Under the pieces are notes generated by a model, which saw only the letters and a list, made by a program, of their open reading frames with translations, made no database searches and was not told where the DNA came from. A program made the translations under genes and the position numbers. Below, piece by piece: positions 55,080 to 63,508 of a stretch of DNA of 64,000 bases (the first letter of the stretch is position 1; each line of letters starts with the position of its first letter). The stretch lies in the NCBI RefSeq assembly GCF_005298175.1, contig NZ_SZYH01000001.1, positions 372,001 to 436,000 of the forward strand, given 5' to 3'. The DNA comes from Marinobacter panjinensis. GTDB taxonomy: Bacteria > Pseudomonadota > Gammaproteobacteria > Pseudomonadales > Oleiphilaceae.

Positions 55080-55166
55080 TGGTCTGCCTCTTTTACCATA
55101 CGCGATATCTTGCTTAACGACTGGCTGCAGATAATCTCGAGCCAATCGCTTCGATTTTATTCAACT

Positions 55167-56132
55167 CTATTCAACAAAGTTCGCCTGGCTGGCGATCATG
55201 GGTGAGAGTTTCAGGTTCCAGTGCTTCATGCCGCTATCGCTGTAAACATAGTGGCCGCTCAAGGACTTCATCTTCGGAATGCGGTTCGGCTTGACCCCCT
55301 TCAGTATCAGTGATGCGAGGCGTGATGCGGTAAGGCCTTCCTGATGGGCGGAGATGGTGAAGCCACCAATGGCTTGCTGCTCTCCGATGAAAATATCCCA
55401 GAACGAGAAGATGGGCACCTGGCTACGTGTAAATGCCTCACCGATCAGGTCTTTCGGCTCGATATAGTTTTCCTCCGAGTCCCGGATGGTGTGGTGCGTA
55501 CCGACCACAATGGCGTCGTACTGTTCGTGGGCACTGAAAACCGACTGCAACCAGGTGTCTTTGTCGTTGGTGAGGACAATGTCCAGTTGCGAGCCATACA
55601 CCTCGGCGCTTCGCTTTTCGCCAAAGTATTCATTGATCGCATTACGCATGGTGGGTGAATCATCCATCAACACGAGGAAGCGTTCATCCACCCTGAGTAC
55701 CTTCTGCAAGTGGCGAATGCTCTCAGCGAAGAACGGACGTTCCAGTATGCCTGCGACCAGCTCATGTTCCAGGGTAGGGTGTTGGGCAGGCCCGCCATTT
55801 ACCCCGAGGAATACAACAGGAATCTGCTTCTCGACCAGGTGGCTCGCCATCAGTGAGAATGCATTGTCATCGCCAAGGATGGCAACGTCGGGCTGAAGCT
55901 GTGAAATCGATTGCTGGATACTGGCTACTTTCTGTGGCCATTCAGATTTGGGTAAACGTTTGGTGTCCAGTTCAAAGATATGGATGTCATGGTCATCGCC
56001 AAGTACTGACTGGACGGCATCGACGTAATCCGCATCCCATTTGTATCCAAGGTGGTAGCTTTGAATGACGACGACGGTTTTCGCAACACACAGGGGGCTT
56101 GCCAGCAACAGGGCCAGTAGGAAAAAGCGCAT
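55167..56132 (-). CDS. ABC_sub_bind-like periplasmic protein paired with the MCP
   Basis: A 321-residue exported protein with a signal peptide (MRFFLLALLLASPLCVAKT). It resembles ABC_sub_bind family periplasmic binding proteins: VVVIQSYHLGYKWDADYVDA at the start of the mature part, PDVAILGDDNAFSLMASHLV and IPVVFLGVNGG. No transporter genes accompany it. It precedes the MCP gene, with an 87-base gap to GTG 55079. It is similar in type to the protein at 42147-43124, which is also next to a receptor. It likely binds a ligand and signals through the MCP. The ligand is unknown. Confidence 0.75.
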   Translation of the reverse strand: MRFFLLALLLASPLCVAKTVVVIQSYHLGYKWDADYVDAVQSVLGDDHDIHIFELDTKRLPKSEWPQKVASIQQSISQLQPDVAILGDDNAFSLMASHLVEKQIPVVFLGVNGGPAQHPTLEHELVAGILERPFFAESIRHLQKVLRVDERFLVLMDDSPTMRNAINEYFGEKRSAEVYGSQLDIVLTNDKDTWLQSVFSAHEQYDAIVVGTHHTIRDSEENYIEPKDLIGEAFTRSQVPIFSFWDIFIGEQQAIGGFTISAHQEGLTASRLASLILKGVKPNRIPKMKSLSGHYVYSDSGMKHWNLKLSPMIASQANFVE

Positions 56133-56227
56133 GGAAGTACCTTATTGTTCTCTGAACGACGGATTTGCACCCGTTCTTTCTTGTTGGTGATGCGTCGTTT
56201 TTATAGTTATCAGAGCCTCCCAAACAG

Positions 56228-56246
56228 AAACTGTGCCAGTTTCTCA
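56228..56246. repeat. Perfect 8-base inverted repeat in the sbp-mqo intergenic region
   Basis: AGAAACTG-TGC-CAGTTTCT forms a hairpin followed on the plus strand, nine bases later, by TTTTTT. It lies ~95 bases upstream of the leftward binding-protein start and upstream of the mqo leader, so it may be an operator or a terminator-like element. The role is not fixed. Confidence 0.35.
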
Positions 56247-56336
56247 GCACACTGTTTTTTCAGGTTTTTTGCGACAGTTCGGTGATAAATTAGTGATGAA
56301 ACAGGCATGGCTGTCTGGTTCTCGGGACAATTATCT

Positions 56337-56497
56337 GAATTTCGGGATAAAAGTGTCGGCTTATAAGGACATCTACGTCCTGAATTACGGACATCCATCA
56401 AGGAACCTGGCGCGTAGGGGCCGGTAGTGGAAGTCATGATGTGAAGCCACGGTACCGCTACTGTAAAAAAGCGAAATCATCAGATACCCTGAAAATC
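56337..56497 (+). promoter_or_regulatory. Cobalamin-riboswitch-like leader of malate:quinone oxidoreductase
   Basis: The mqo leader carries, in the right order, pieces of the cobalamin aptamer core: GTGGAAGT (56427-56434, like GGGAA), GTGAAGCCAC (56441-56450, like the GGTGAAAATCC loop), CCGCTACTGTAA (56455-56466), GCGAA (56471-56475) and TCAGATACC (56480-56488). A closing helix is possible between GAATTTCGGG (56337-56346) and CCTGAAAATC (56488-56497), nine pairs with one mismatch. GTAGTGG (56424-56430) can pair with CCGCTAC (56455-56461). The aptamer would end 23 bases before the start codon, so translation control is plausible. Long peripheral stems of the classic form are absent. Assignment is by eye. 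Confidence 0.5.
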
Positions 56498-56520
56498 ATC
56501 AACACTGGCGAGAAGACTTT

Positions 56521-57975
56521 ATGAACGTAGTCATCATTGGTGCGGGGATTATGGGAACCACTTTTGCCACCTTGGCAAAAGAATTGGCACCCGATCTTGA
56601 TATCACCATTCTGGAGCGGCTGGACGGTCCCGGCGCGGGAAACTCTTCTGCATTCTGGAACGCCGGAACGGGCCATGAGGCCAACTGTGAGCTTAACTAT
56701 ACCCCGGTGGATGAAGAGGTCATTTCAGTTGAAAAAGCCTTGAAGATCCATGCGCAGTTCAACGTTGCCAAGCAGTTCTGGGCGCATTTGATCGAAAAGG
56801 GCGCCATCAAGGACCCCAAGACTTTTATTAATCAAACCAAGCACTGCACCATCGTTTCCGAATCCGCCATTGAAGAACTGAAATTGCGATTCAAGGAAAT
56901 GTCGGCTCATCATTTTTTTGAGCACATGCGTTACTCGGAAGACTTTGATGAAATAAAAAGCTGGATTCCCTACACCATGGAAGAGCGTCCTCGCCATGAA
57001 AAGATGGCGGCTACCGTCATTGAGACAGGCACAGACGTTAACTTTGGTGCGTTAACGGCGCAAATGGCGGCGCATGCAGTGAATGATCTGGGTGTAAGAA
57101 TTGAATATGGCACTCATGTCAAGCGCGTTCACAAGAGCCCGACCGGCCGCTGGGTTATCGAGGCTGTTAATAAAGGTGGCCCCATTCAGCACAGGGCAGA
57201 TGTGCTGTTTGTAGGGGCCGGTGGGGGCGCATTTCCACTCCTTAAAAGGAGCCACCTGCCGTTTCGTAGCCGGTTTACCGGATTTCCTGTTGGCGGGCGG
57301 TTCTTGCGGGCATCGATCAGCGAAGAACAGGCGAAACATTACCGGGCCAAAACTTATGGTAAAGCCAAAGTTGGCGCGCCCCCCATGTCTGTTCCGCACC
57401 TCGACCTGCGCGTGGTGGATGGTAAGCACTATTTACTTTTCGGCCCTTTCGCGTCATTCAAACCGGTTCTCGAGAGAGGCCGTGGATTTTTCGATTACCT
57501 TACCTCAATCCGTCTGCATGATGTCCCCGGCTTGCTTAACGTTGCCCTGGAGCATTTCCCGCTGGTCAAATATCTGATTTCGGAGAGCTTCAAAGGCGAG
57601 AAGAGCATGTTCGAAGAGTTGGACAGCTTTGCGCCTGGCTTGAGTAAAAAGTTTGACTGGAAACCGATTGAAGCGGGCCAGCGCGTGCAAATCATCAAAG
57701 ACGGGGATCTGCAGATGGGCACCGAAATCCTTGTGTCCACAGACAAAACCTACGGGACACTCCTGGGGGCGTCGCCCGGGGCATCGGTTTCACCCGAGGT
57801 TATGTTGCGCTGTCTCGAGCAATTGATACCGTCCGTATTTTCCAAAGAAGAAGCCAGGCAAAAGAGGAACGAGATTTTCCCGGAGGACGATCTGGATACC
57901 TTGATCAATCAACCTGATCGTTACCGGGAGATTCGCGATGCAGTCAACAAACAGTTGGGCATAGCCCGGCCCTGA
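56521..57975 (+). CDS. mqo: Malate:quinone oxidoreductase
   Basis: A 484-residue FAD enzyme oxidising malate to oxaloacetate with quinone as acceptor, a membrane-peripheral TCA cycle step. The FAD motif VVIIGAGIMGTTFATLAKEL opens the protein, and family blocks WNAGTGHEANCELNYTP, FRSRFTGFPVGGRFLRA-type sequence and GASPGASVSPEVMLRCLEQL are present. There is no signal peptide. It is transcribed alone behind the riboswitch-like leader. The first codon follows GCGAGAAGACTTT. The NADP-isocitrate dehydrogenase at the right edge is another TCA gene but far away. Confidence 0.93.
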   Translation: MNVVIIGAGIMGTTFATLAKELAPDLDITILERLDGPGAGNSSAFWNAGTGHEANCELNYTPVDEEVISVEKALKIHAQFNVAKQFWAHLIEKGAIKDPKTFINQTKHCTIVSESAIEELKLRFKEMSAHHFFEHMRYSEDFDEIKSWIPYTMEERPRHEKMAATVIETGTDVNFGALTAQMAAHAVNDLGVRIEYGTHVKRVHKSPTGRWVIEAVNKGGPIQHRADVLFVGAGGGAFPLLKRSHLPFRSRFTGFPVGGRFLRASISEEQAKHYRAKTYGKAKVGAPPMSVPHLDLRVVDGKHYLLFGPFASFKPVLERGRGFFDYLTSIRLHDVPGLLNVALEHFPLVKYLISESFKGEKSMFEELDSFAPGLSKKFDWKPIEAGQRVQIIKDGDLQMGTEILVSTDKTYGTLLGASPGASVSPEVMLRCLEQLIPSVFSKEEARQKRNEIFPEDDLDTLINQPDRYREIRDAVNKQLGIARP

Positions 57976-57999
57976 CCGTTTCCCGGGGCCGGGGGGCTT

Positions 58000-60453
58000 T
58001 CACGAGTATGGCTTCTGGTCGATCAATAATTGACGCCAACTGGCTTCTGGTACCGCGTGGCTGTAAAGAAAACCCTGACCTTTTTTGCATCCAAGATGCT
58101 GCAAGGTTGCTATACTTTTTGTTAATTCAATACCTTCAGCAACGACATCGGCATCAATCGCCGCGGCGATGAAGATAATTGCCTTGACGATGGCCTGGGC
58201 GTAGGCGCCATCGTCCAGTCGGGAGACAAAGCTCTTGTCAATTTTGATTTCGTCGAAGAAGTAGTCGTTTAAATGCGCCAGTGACGAGTAACCTGTTCCA
58301 AAGTCGTCAAGGGACAGGCGGACCCCCATTGCGCTGAGGGCTTCCAGATCCTTCTTCAAATCACGACCATGGTGCTCGAAAACGCTTTCGGTGATCTCCA
58401 GGGTCAGCTCCCCCGGGGCGACATTGTACTCGGTTAGTGCCTGGCGAACCTTGTCGGGAACAGAACCGAGTTGAAACTGGATCAACGATACATTGATCGA
58501 AACCGGGCAGACTGCAAGCCCCGTATCTCGCCAGGCCTTGAGATCCCTGCACGCCTGGCGTAGCACCCAGTCCCCCAGAGGTCCGATGAGCTGACTTTGT
58601 TCAGCCAGCGGGATGAACAGGCCCGGAGGGATAAAGCCTGCCTGCGGATGATTCCAGCGCAGCAGGGCTTCCGCTGAGATAATGCGGCCGGTCGCCAGAT
58701 CAACCTGGGGCTGATAGTAAAGCTCAAGTTGATCGGCTTCAAGGGCATGCCGTAGCTTGGTTGTCAGGTCCACGGTTTCGCGGGTTTTCTGCTCGAGGGC
58801 TTTTGTGTATTGGGTCCAGGGCAGCGGCGAATTATGCTGGCTTCGATGCATCGCCAATGCGGCGTCTGTCATCAGCTTTCGGGCATCGCCTCTGCTGCTA
58901 CGGATTCGAGCATAGCCGAACGATGCCTCAACGTGGAAAGCAAAGCCTCTGATTTCGAAAGGCACGTCGAAGACAGCCGCCATGCACCTTTGTAATTGAC
59001 GCTTCGTGCGCTGGTGCTCAAGTAGCGTAAGCACGGTGAATTCATCCCCACCCGTGCGCGCCACCAGACCACTGTGACCAACCTCCGCTGTCAAACGACG
59101 GGCAGCCTCCCGCAGTACCTCATCTCCGACGTCATAGCCCCGGGTATTATTTATTTCCCTGAGCGCCTTTATGTCCACCACTACCACAGGGCTCGCCGGA
59201 TGAAGGTCCATTGCTTTCAAGAGCTCGTCCAGGCGCTGGGCAAAGCCTTCCGGGGTCAGAAGGCCGGTCAGCCGGTCCTCGTAAGCGGCTCGCTCGACTT
59301 CCTTCTCGGCGCGCTTCAGTTCAGTGATCTCCTGTGAGGCGGCGATCCACTCGATGAGATGATTATTGTCATCGAACACGGGCGTGACGCAATCCAGAAA
59401 CCACCTCGGAGACGAACTTTGACCGGATAACTCATAGACCACTTCAAACGGTGTCACGCTCCTGAGGGCTTCGCTCCATTTGTCCTGGAACGCCAATGCA
59501 GCCTCTGGCGTCAGAGCGCCGCGGATTGCTGCCAGATCGGGCAGACCGCTCAATGACGACAGTCCAGCGAGCTCTAACCATTTCTCGGGCACGTCCTTGA
59601 GTTCACCTTTCGCATTCATAAGCCAGATGTACCCGGATTGCGTTCTGATCAGGCTTTCGTAGCGGCGCTTTTGCCGGGCCAGTGACTCGAGTGCCAGGAG
59701 CTCTCTGGTCACATCGAGCTGAATACCGATTATGTGAGAGAGGGTGCCATCATTGGTACGGATAGCTCTGAGCTTGATCCTGTTTTCGAAGGGCTCTCCG
59801 TTTCGGCGAAAGTTGGTTACCACAGCCGTGCAGTCTGTACCGCGGGCCAGGGCATTGCGAATAATCCGAAGACCGGGCTGATCGTGAAGATCTCCCTGAA
59901 GGAAGCGGCAGTTGCGACCCAATAATTCCGCTTTTGAATAGCCTGTCATACGCTCGAACGCGGCGTTGGCATAGACGAGAGGGGCGTCTTCAAGGCTGGG
60001 ATCAGCGATGGTCACGCCGCATTCGATTTCTGCAAAAGCAGCTGCAAGAAAAGGCGTTTGCCTCAGGAACATCAGTTCATTGGCGGCTTCTGTTGCCAGG
60101 GAGTGCAAGAGCGCCACCGCGCGCTCGCAATCAGTGAGGTGCTCGCCTGCAAACGCAATCACAGTTGTTAATGATTGTTGGTGGGGGAGACTCAGGGGTT
60201 CGACTGCAATGAAGGCGGCCGCGGCCAGAGCCGTGTCGGGTGGCGGCACTTCCGTCCGGGGAATCCCGTCAGCCAGTGTTGCCTGAACGCTGTCGAGCGT
60301 CAGCAGCAGCTGGGCGGCTTCGGGGTTGCCGATATAATGGTCCGGAGATTTTCCGTCTTTGACAATGACTGCCGCGCAAACCACCGAGCAGGCCATCGCT
60401 AACGCTTCGGTAAGGTCCGTGAACAACTCGTCGTTGTCGGGCGTCCCTGCCAT
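58000..60453 (-). CDS. PAS-GGDEF-EAL protein (c-di-GMP turnover)
   Basis: An 817-residue cytoplasmic protein. The N-terminal ~130 residues are a GAF-like segment. Two PAS domains follow, the first with GRNCRFLQG, the LOV-type flavin signature (Cys in NCRFLQ), suggesting blue-light sensing. A GGDEF domain has an intact ARTGGDEF loop. The EAL domain has SAEALLRWNHP and LSLDDFGTGYSSL, both with full catalytic sets. It could both make and break c-di-GMP. I chose ATG 60453, preceded by GGAGAG; a frame from 60615 has no support. It is transcribed alone, leftward. Confidence 0.93.
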   Translation of the reverse strand: MAGTPDNDELFTDLTEALAMACSVVCAAVIVKDGKSPDHYIGNPEAAQLLLTLDSVQATLADGIPRTEVPPPDTALAAAAFIAVEPLSLPHQQSLTTVIAFAGEHLTDCERAVALLHSLATEAANELMFLRQTPFLAAAFAEIECGVTIADPSLEDAPLVYANAAFERMTGYSKAELLGRNCRFLQGDLHDQPGLRIIRNALARGTDCTAVVTNFRRNGEPFENRIKLRAIRTNDGTLSHIIGIQLDVTRELLALESLARQKRRYESLIRTQSGYIWLMNAKGELKDVPEKWLELAGLSSLSGLPDLAAIRGALTPEAALAFQDKWSEALRSVTPFEVVYELSGQSSSPRWFLDCVTPVFDDNNHLIEWIAASQEITELKRAEKEVERAAYEDRLTGLLTPEGFAQRLDELLKAMDLHPASPVVVVDIKALREINNTRGYDVGDEVLREAARRLTAEVGHSGLVARTGGDEFTVLTLLEHQRTKRQLQRCMAAVFDVPFEIRGFAFHVEASFGYARIRSSRGDARKLMTDAALAMHRSQHNSPLPWTQYTKALEQKTRETVDLTTKLRHALEADQLELYYQPQVDLATGRIISAEALLRWNHPQAGFIPPGLFIPLAEQSQLIGPLGDWVLRQACRDLKAWRDTGLAVCPVSINVSLIQFQLGSVPDKVRQALTEYNVAPGELTLEITESVFEHHGRDLKKDLEALSAMGVRLSLDDFGTGYSSLAHLNDYFFDEIKIDKSFVSRLDDGAYAQAIVKAIIFIAAAIDADVVAEGIELTKSIATLQHLGCKKGQGFLYSHAVPEASWRQLLIDQKPYS

Positions 60454-60665
60454 AAATCTCTCCTGAAAACCGCTGTTACACGATTGAATTGGCAATGCTA
60501 CGGAGGAAATTGTTGCTGTGTTCCTGTCAGTAACCACTACTTCTAGCAAGATAGTACCTGAAAGCAAAACTTTTAACCGGAGTTTGAGCGGCTGTGCTGC
60601 CAGGCCGCGCATCACCTAACCGGATTGTAACAACCCGGCAATCAACTACCCCCCGGTACTGGTTG

Positions 60666-60671
60666 TATAAT
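60666..60671 (+). promoter_or_regulatory. Candidate -10 element for the MetOD1 operon
   Basis: A consensus TATAAT stands 107 bases before the start of the small sensor gene, in the divergent gap. No good -35 hexamer is found 17 bases upstream, so this is only a candidate sigma70 promoter. Confidence 0.3.
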
Positions 60672-60777
60672 GATCAGCGGCTATTGAGGCGTTACCGGGT
60701 CAGGGACATTCTTTGTCGCTCATCTTTTCAAGCAATGCTTGCCCCCTCCGGCGTTGCCAAGCAAGCAGGAAACTGTC

Positions 60778-61326
60778 ATGGCAACCGTTGATACCGATTC
60801 CAGAAGAATCCCCCTGGCCCAGCTGGACATCCCACTGGAAAGAGATCTTTTTCTTCGTAATTTGATACGTGAACTGTCCGGTGTGCTGGAAGACGTCGTG
60901 GGGCTTAGAGAGGCCGCGGGTTTTATCAGTATCGTTGGCCAGAATATGGGGAATCAGATGGACCTTGATTATAAAGAGGCCCTGGGTGTTTCCAGGCTAA
61001 CCCGTTCCCAGGTTGCCGACGTGCTCGTGGACCTGAAACGCAGAATCAAGGGCGACTTCTACATTGTCGAACAGAATGACGATCGCATTGTGCTTGGTAA
61101 TCGGGCCTGTCCTTTTGCCGAGAAGGTGGTCGGGCGCCCTTCCATGTGTATGATGACCAGTAATGTGTTTGGCATCATCGCCTCTCAAAGTCTTGGTTAC
61201 GCCAAAGTCACGCTGGAAGAGACAATAGCCCGGGGCGATCAGGGGTGTCGGGTCGTCGTTCATCTTAAATCCAACGCAGAGTCTGAAGCTGCGTCAGGCC
61301 AGGAATACTTTGAGTCTTTAACTTGA
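60778..61326 (+). CDS. MetOD1/V4R-like small sensor protein
   Basis: A 182-residue soluble protein. It resembles the methanogen output domain 1/V4R group: [19 protein letters not shown] and a closing [12 protein letters not shown] carry conserved Cys residues (in ACPF, SMCMM and GCRV) that could bind metal, iron-sulfur or a ligand. The N-terminal half is helical ([20 protein letters not shown]). ATG 60778 follows CAGGAAAC. The stop overlaps the start of the following GGDEF-EAL gene (TGATG), so they are translationally coupled. It likely modulates that enzyme, which is inference. Confidence 0.7.
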   Translation: MATVDTDSRRIPLAQLDIPLERDLFLRNLIRELSGVLEDVVGLREAAGFISIVGQNMGNQMDLDYKEALGVSRLTRSQVADVLVDLKRRIKGDFYIVEQNDDRIVLGNRACPFAEKVVGRPSMCMMTSNVFGIIASQSLGYAKVTLEETIARGDQGCRVVVHLKSNAESEAASGQEYFESLT

Positions 61327-63482
61327 TGGCTGATTCGGACATGAATCATAAATCGCTGGAAAACCTGCTTCCCGAGCCGCTCCTTCTGCTTTCCGCCCAG
61401 GGTCGGGTTGTTGATATGAACCATGCGGCCCGGAAGGCATTCACTGCTCTGGAAAATGGACACCAATTGCATGAACTGGCTAACGATCCGGCCAGGCTGG
61501 ACTCCTCGATAAGGCTATGGGTTCGGAGTGGGGATTTTATTCGCGGCCTGGTCACAATCAGTAGCTCCATCGGCGAACGTTACATTACCTATGGAGCCAG
61601 GCTTCGGGCAGATAGGGGCTCTCCTGCTCAGGTTATCGTGCGCTGTTATGTCGAGAGTAAGGCCAACCAGCGTTTTGTCGAGATTACCCGACGCGTAAAT
61701 GCCCTGAATCGGGAAATCGCTTGTCGCAAGAGAGTAGAGAGCCAACTGTTTGCTGAAAAGGAACTGGCACAGGTCACACTGCATTCCATCGGCGATGCCG
61801 TGATCACTACTGACAAAGAAGGTCGGATCAACTATCTGAATCCCGTTGCAGAAGCCCTTACTGGCTGGTCCGAAGCCGAAGCCCGGGGGCTTCTGATGCC
61901 GGAGGTTTTCCGTATTATCAATGAGCAGACTCGCGAGCCGGTAGAGAATCCGGTAGTGCGGGTATTAGCCAGTGGACAAACTGTAGGATTGGCAAGTCAA
62001 ACGGTGTTGCTGCATCGGGATGGTACAGAGTTTGCCATTGAGGATTCGGCTGCGCCCATTCGGGACAGGAATGGCCGGCTTATCGGGACTGTCATGGTTT
62101 TCCATGATGTCACCCATGCCCGCAGGCTCGCGGCAGAGGTGTCATACCAGGCAAGCCACGACAATCTTACAGGGTTGCTCAACCGGCATGCCTTTGAGCA
62201 ACGGCTGCGGAGCCTGCTGGAGGAACCGGTGGGACTGGATGGCTCCCACAGCCTTATGTTTCTCGATCTCGACCAGTTCAAGGTGATCAACGATACCTGT
62301 GGACACATGGCGGGTGATGCCTTGTTGCGCGTTCTTGGGCCCGTTTTTAAGAAACACCTTAGACAGTCTGACCTGCTGGCACGCCTGGGGGGTGACGAAT
62401 TCGGCGTATTGCTTCAGGATTGTCCCGCGCCCGTTGCCAAGCGGATTGCCAGAGCTCTCAAAGCAGAGCTCGAAGACCTAAATTTTACCTGGGAAGGCAA
62501 GCCCTTCCGCGTCGGCCTGAGCATTGGCCAGGTTAACTTCAGCGACAATAGCTGGTCGCTGGCCGACCTGCTCAGCGCCGCCGACAACGCCTGCTATCTG
62601 GCCAAGGAAAATGGCCGCAACCGGATCCATCTCTACAGCATGGACGACCAGGCTCTTGCTCGCAGGTTTCGGCAAACGCAATGGGTGGGACGTATCAGTG
62701 AGGCGTTTGAGGAAAACAGGTTCCGCCTGCATTGCCAGGCCATCGTGCCAACCTCCGTGTCTTCGGCGCAGCCTGAAGAGGGAGCGCATTTCGAACTGTT
62801 GCTCCGTCTCCACGATAAAGACGGGAAACTGGTACTGCCCATGGCTTTTATCCCGGCCGCGGAACGATTTAGCCTGATGGTCAGAATTGATCGATGGGTG
62901 CTCCAGACGGCCTTCGCCAAGCTTGCAAAGGCCGGACCCGGAAACGTTGCGACCTGCAGCATTAACCTGTCCGGGGCATCCCTCGGGGATGAGGGCTTCC
63001 TGCCGTTTATAAACGAATGTTTTGCGCGCTTTGATGTTTCCCCGCGAATTATCTGCTTTGAGATTACCGAAACGGAGGCCATTGCGAATCTGACCAAGGC
63101 ACGTTTTATTATCCAGAGCCTGAAGACACTCGGATGCCGTTTTTCCCTCGACGATTTCGGGAGCGGGATGTCGTCCTTCGGCTACCTGAAAAACCTGCCG
63201 GTGGACTACCTTAAAATCGATGGCACGTTTATCAGGAACCTCGTAAGCGATCCTATTGACCATGCCATGGTGACGGCCATCAACAATATTGGCCATGTGA
63301 TGGGGTTGAAGACGATTGCCGAATTCGTCGAGAGCGCCAGTGTCTTGCGGGTGCTGAATGAACTTGGTGTGAATTACGTGCAGGGCTACTATATTGCAAG
63401 GCCCGAGCCTCTTGAAACCTACCTTGCAAAATTGAAGTCACCAGCGAGTCAGGGCCTTGGGATAGCAAAGACAGGGCTCTGA
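61326..63482 (+). CDS. PAS-GGDEF-EAL protein coupled to the MetOD1-like sensor
   Basis: A 718-residue protein. A degenerate PAS-like segment (residues ~10-110), a short coil and a PAS domain (~150-270) precede GGDEF (~275-440, loop RLGGDEF, metal helix DLDQFKVINDTCG) and EAL (~450-700). The EAL signature reads FELLLR in place of EAL, which many members tolerate; SLDDFGSGMSSF and ETEAIANL are present. ATG 61326 overlaps the preceding stop. No membrane helix is seen. Whether it mainly makes or breaks c-di-GMP cannot be told from sequence. Confidence 0.92.
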   Translation: MADSDMNHKSLENLLPEPLLLLSAQGRVVDMNHAARKAFTALENGHQLHELANDPARLDSSIRLWVRSGDFIRGLVTISSSIGERYITYGARLRADRGSPAQVIVRCYVESKANQRFVEITRRVNALNREIACRKRVESQLFAEKELAQVTLHSIGDAVITTDKEGRINYLNPVAEALTGWSEAEARGLLMPEVFRIINEQTREPVENPVVRVLASGQTVGLASQTVLLHRDGTEFAIEDSAAPIRDRNGRLIGTVMVFHDVTHARRLAAEVSYQASHDNLTGLLNRHAFEQRLRSLLEEPVGLDGSHSLMFLDLDQFKVINDTCGHMAGDALLRVLGPVFKKHLRQSDLLARLGGDEFGVLLQDCPAPVAKRIARALKAELEDLNFTWEGKPFRVGLSIGQVNFSDNSWSLADLLSAADNACYLAKENGRNRIHLYSMDDQALARRFRQTQWVGRISEAFEENRFRLHCQAIVPTSVSSAQPEEGAHFELLLRLHDKDGKLVLPMAFIPAAERFSLMVRIDRWVLQTAFAKLAKAGPGNVATCSINLSGASLGDEGFLPFINECFARFDVSPRIICFEITETEAIANLTKARFIIQSLKTLGCRFSLDDFGSGMSSFGYLKNLPVDYLKIDGTFIRNLVSDPIDHAMVTAINNIGHVMGLKTIAEFVESASVLRVLNELGVNYVQGYYIARPEPLETYLAKLKSPASQGLGIAKTGL

Positions 63483-63508
63483 TCCACCCAACCCGCAGGG
63501 AGAAATCT

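Larger units (their letters stand above)
56133..56520. other. Divergent intergenic region between the SBP/MCP pair and mqo
   Basis: A 388-base AT-rich stretch. It holds the inverted repeat AGAAACTG-TGC-CAGTTTCT at 56228-56246 with T runs just after, and the riboswitch-like leader at 56337-56497. I see no open gene in it. Confidence 0.5.

Noticed and set aside
55079..55145. TTG start at 55145 for the chemoreceptor
   Set aside because: GTG 55079 has a better ribosome site and puts the membrane helix close to the N-terminus.
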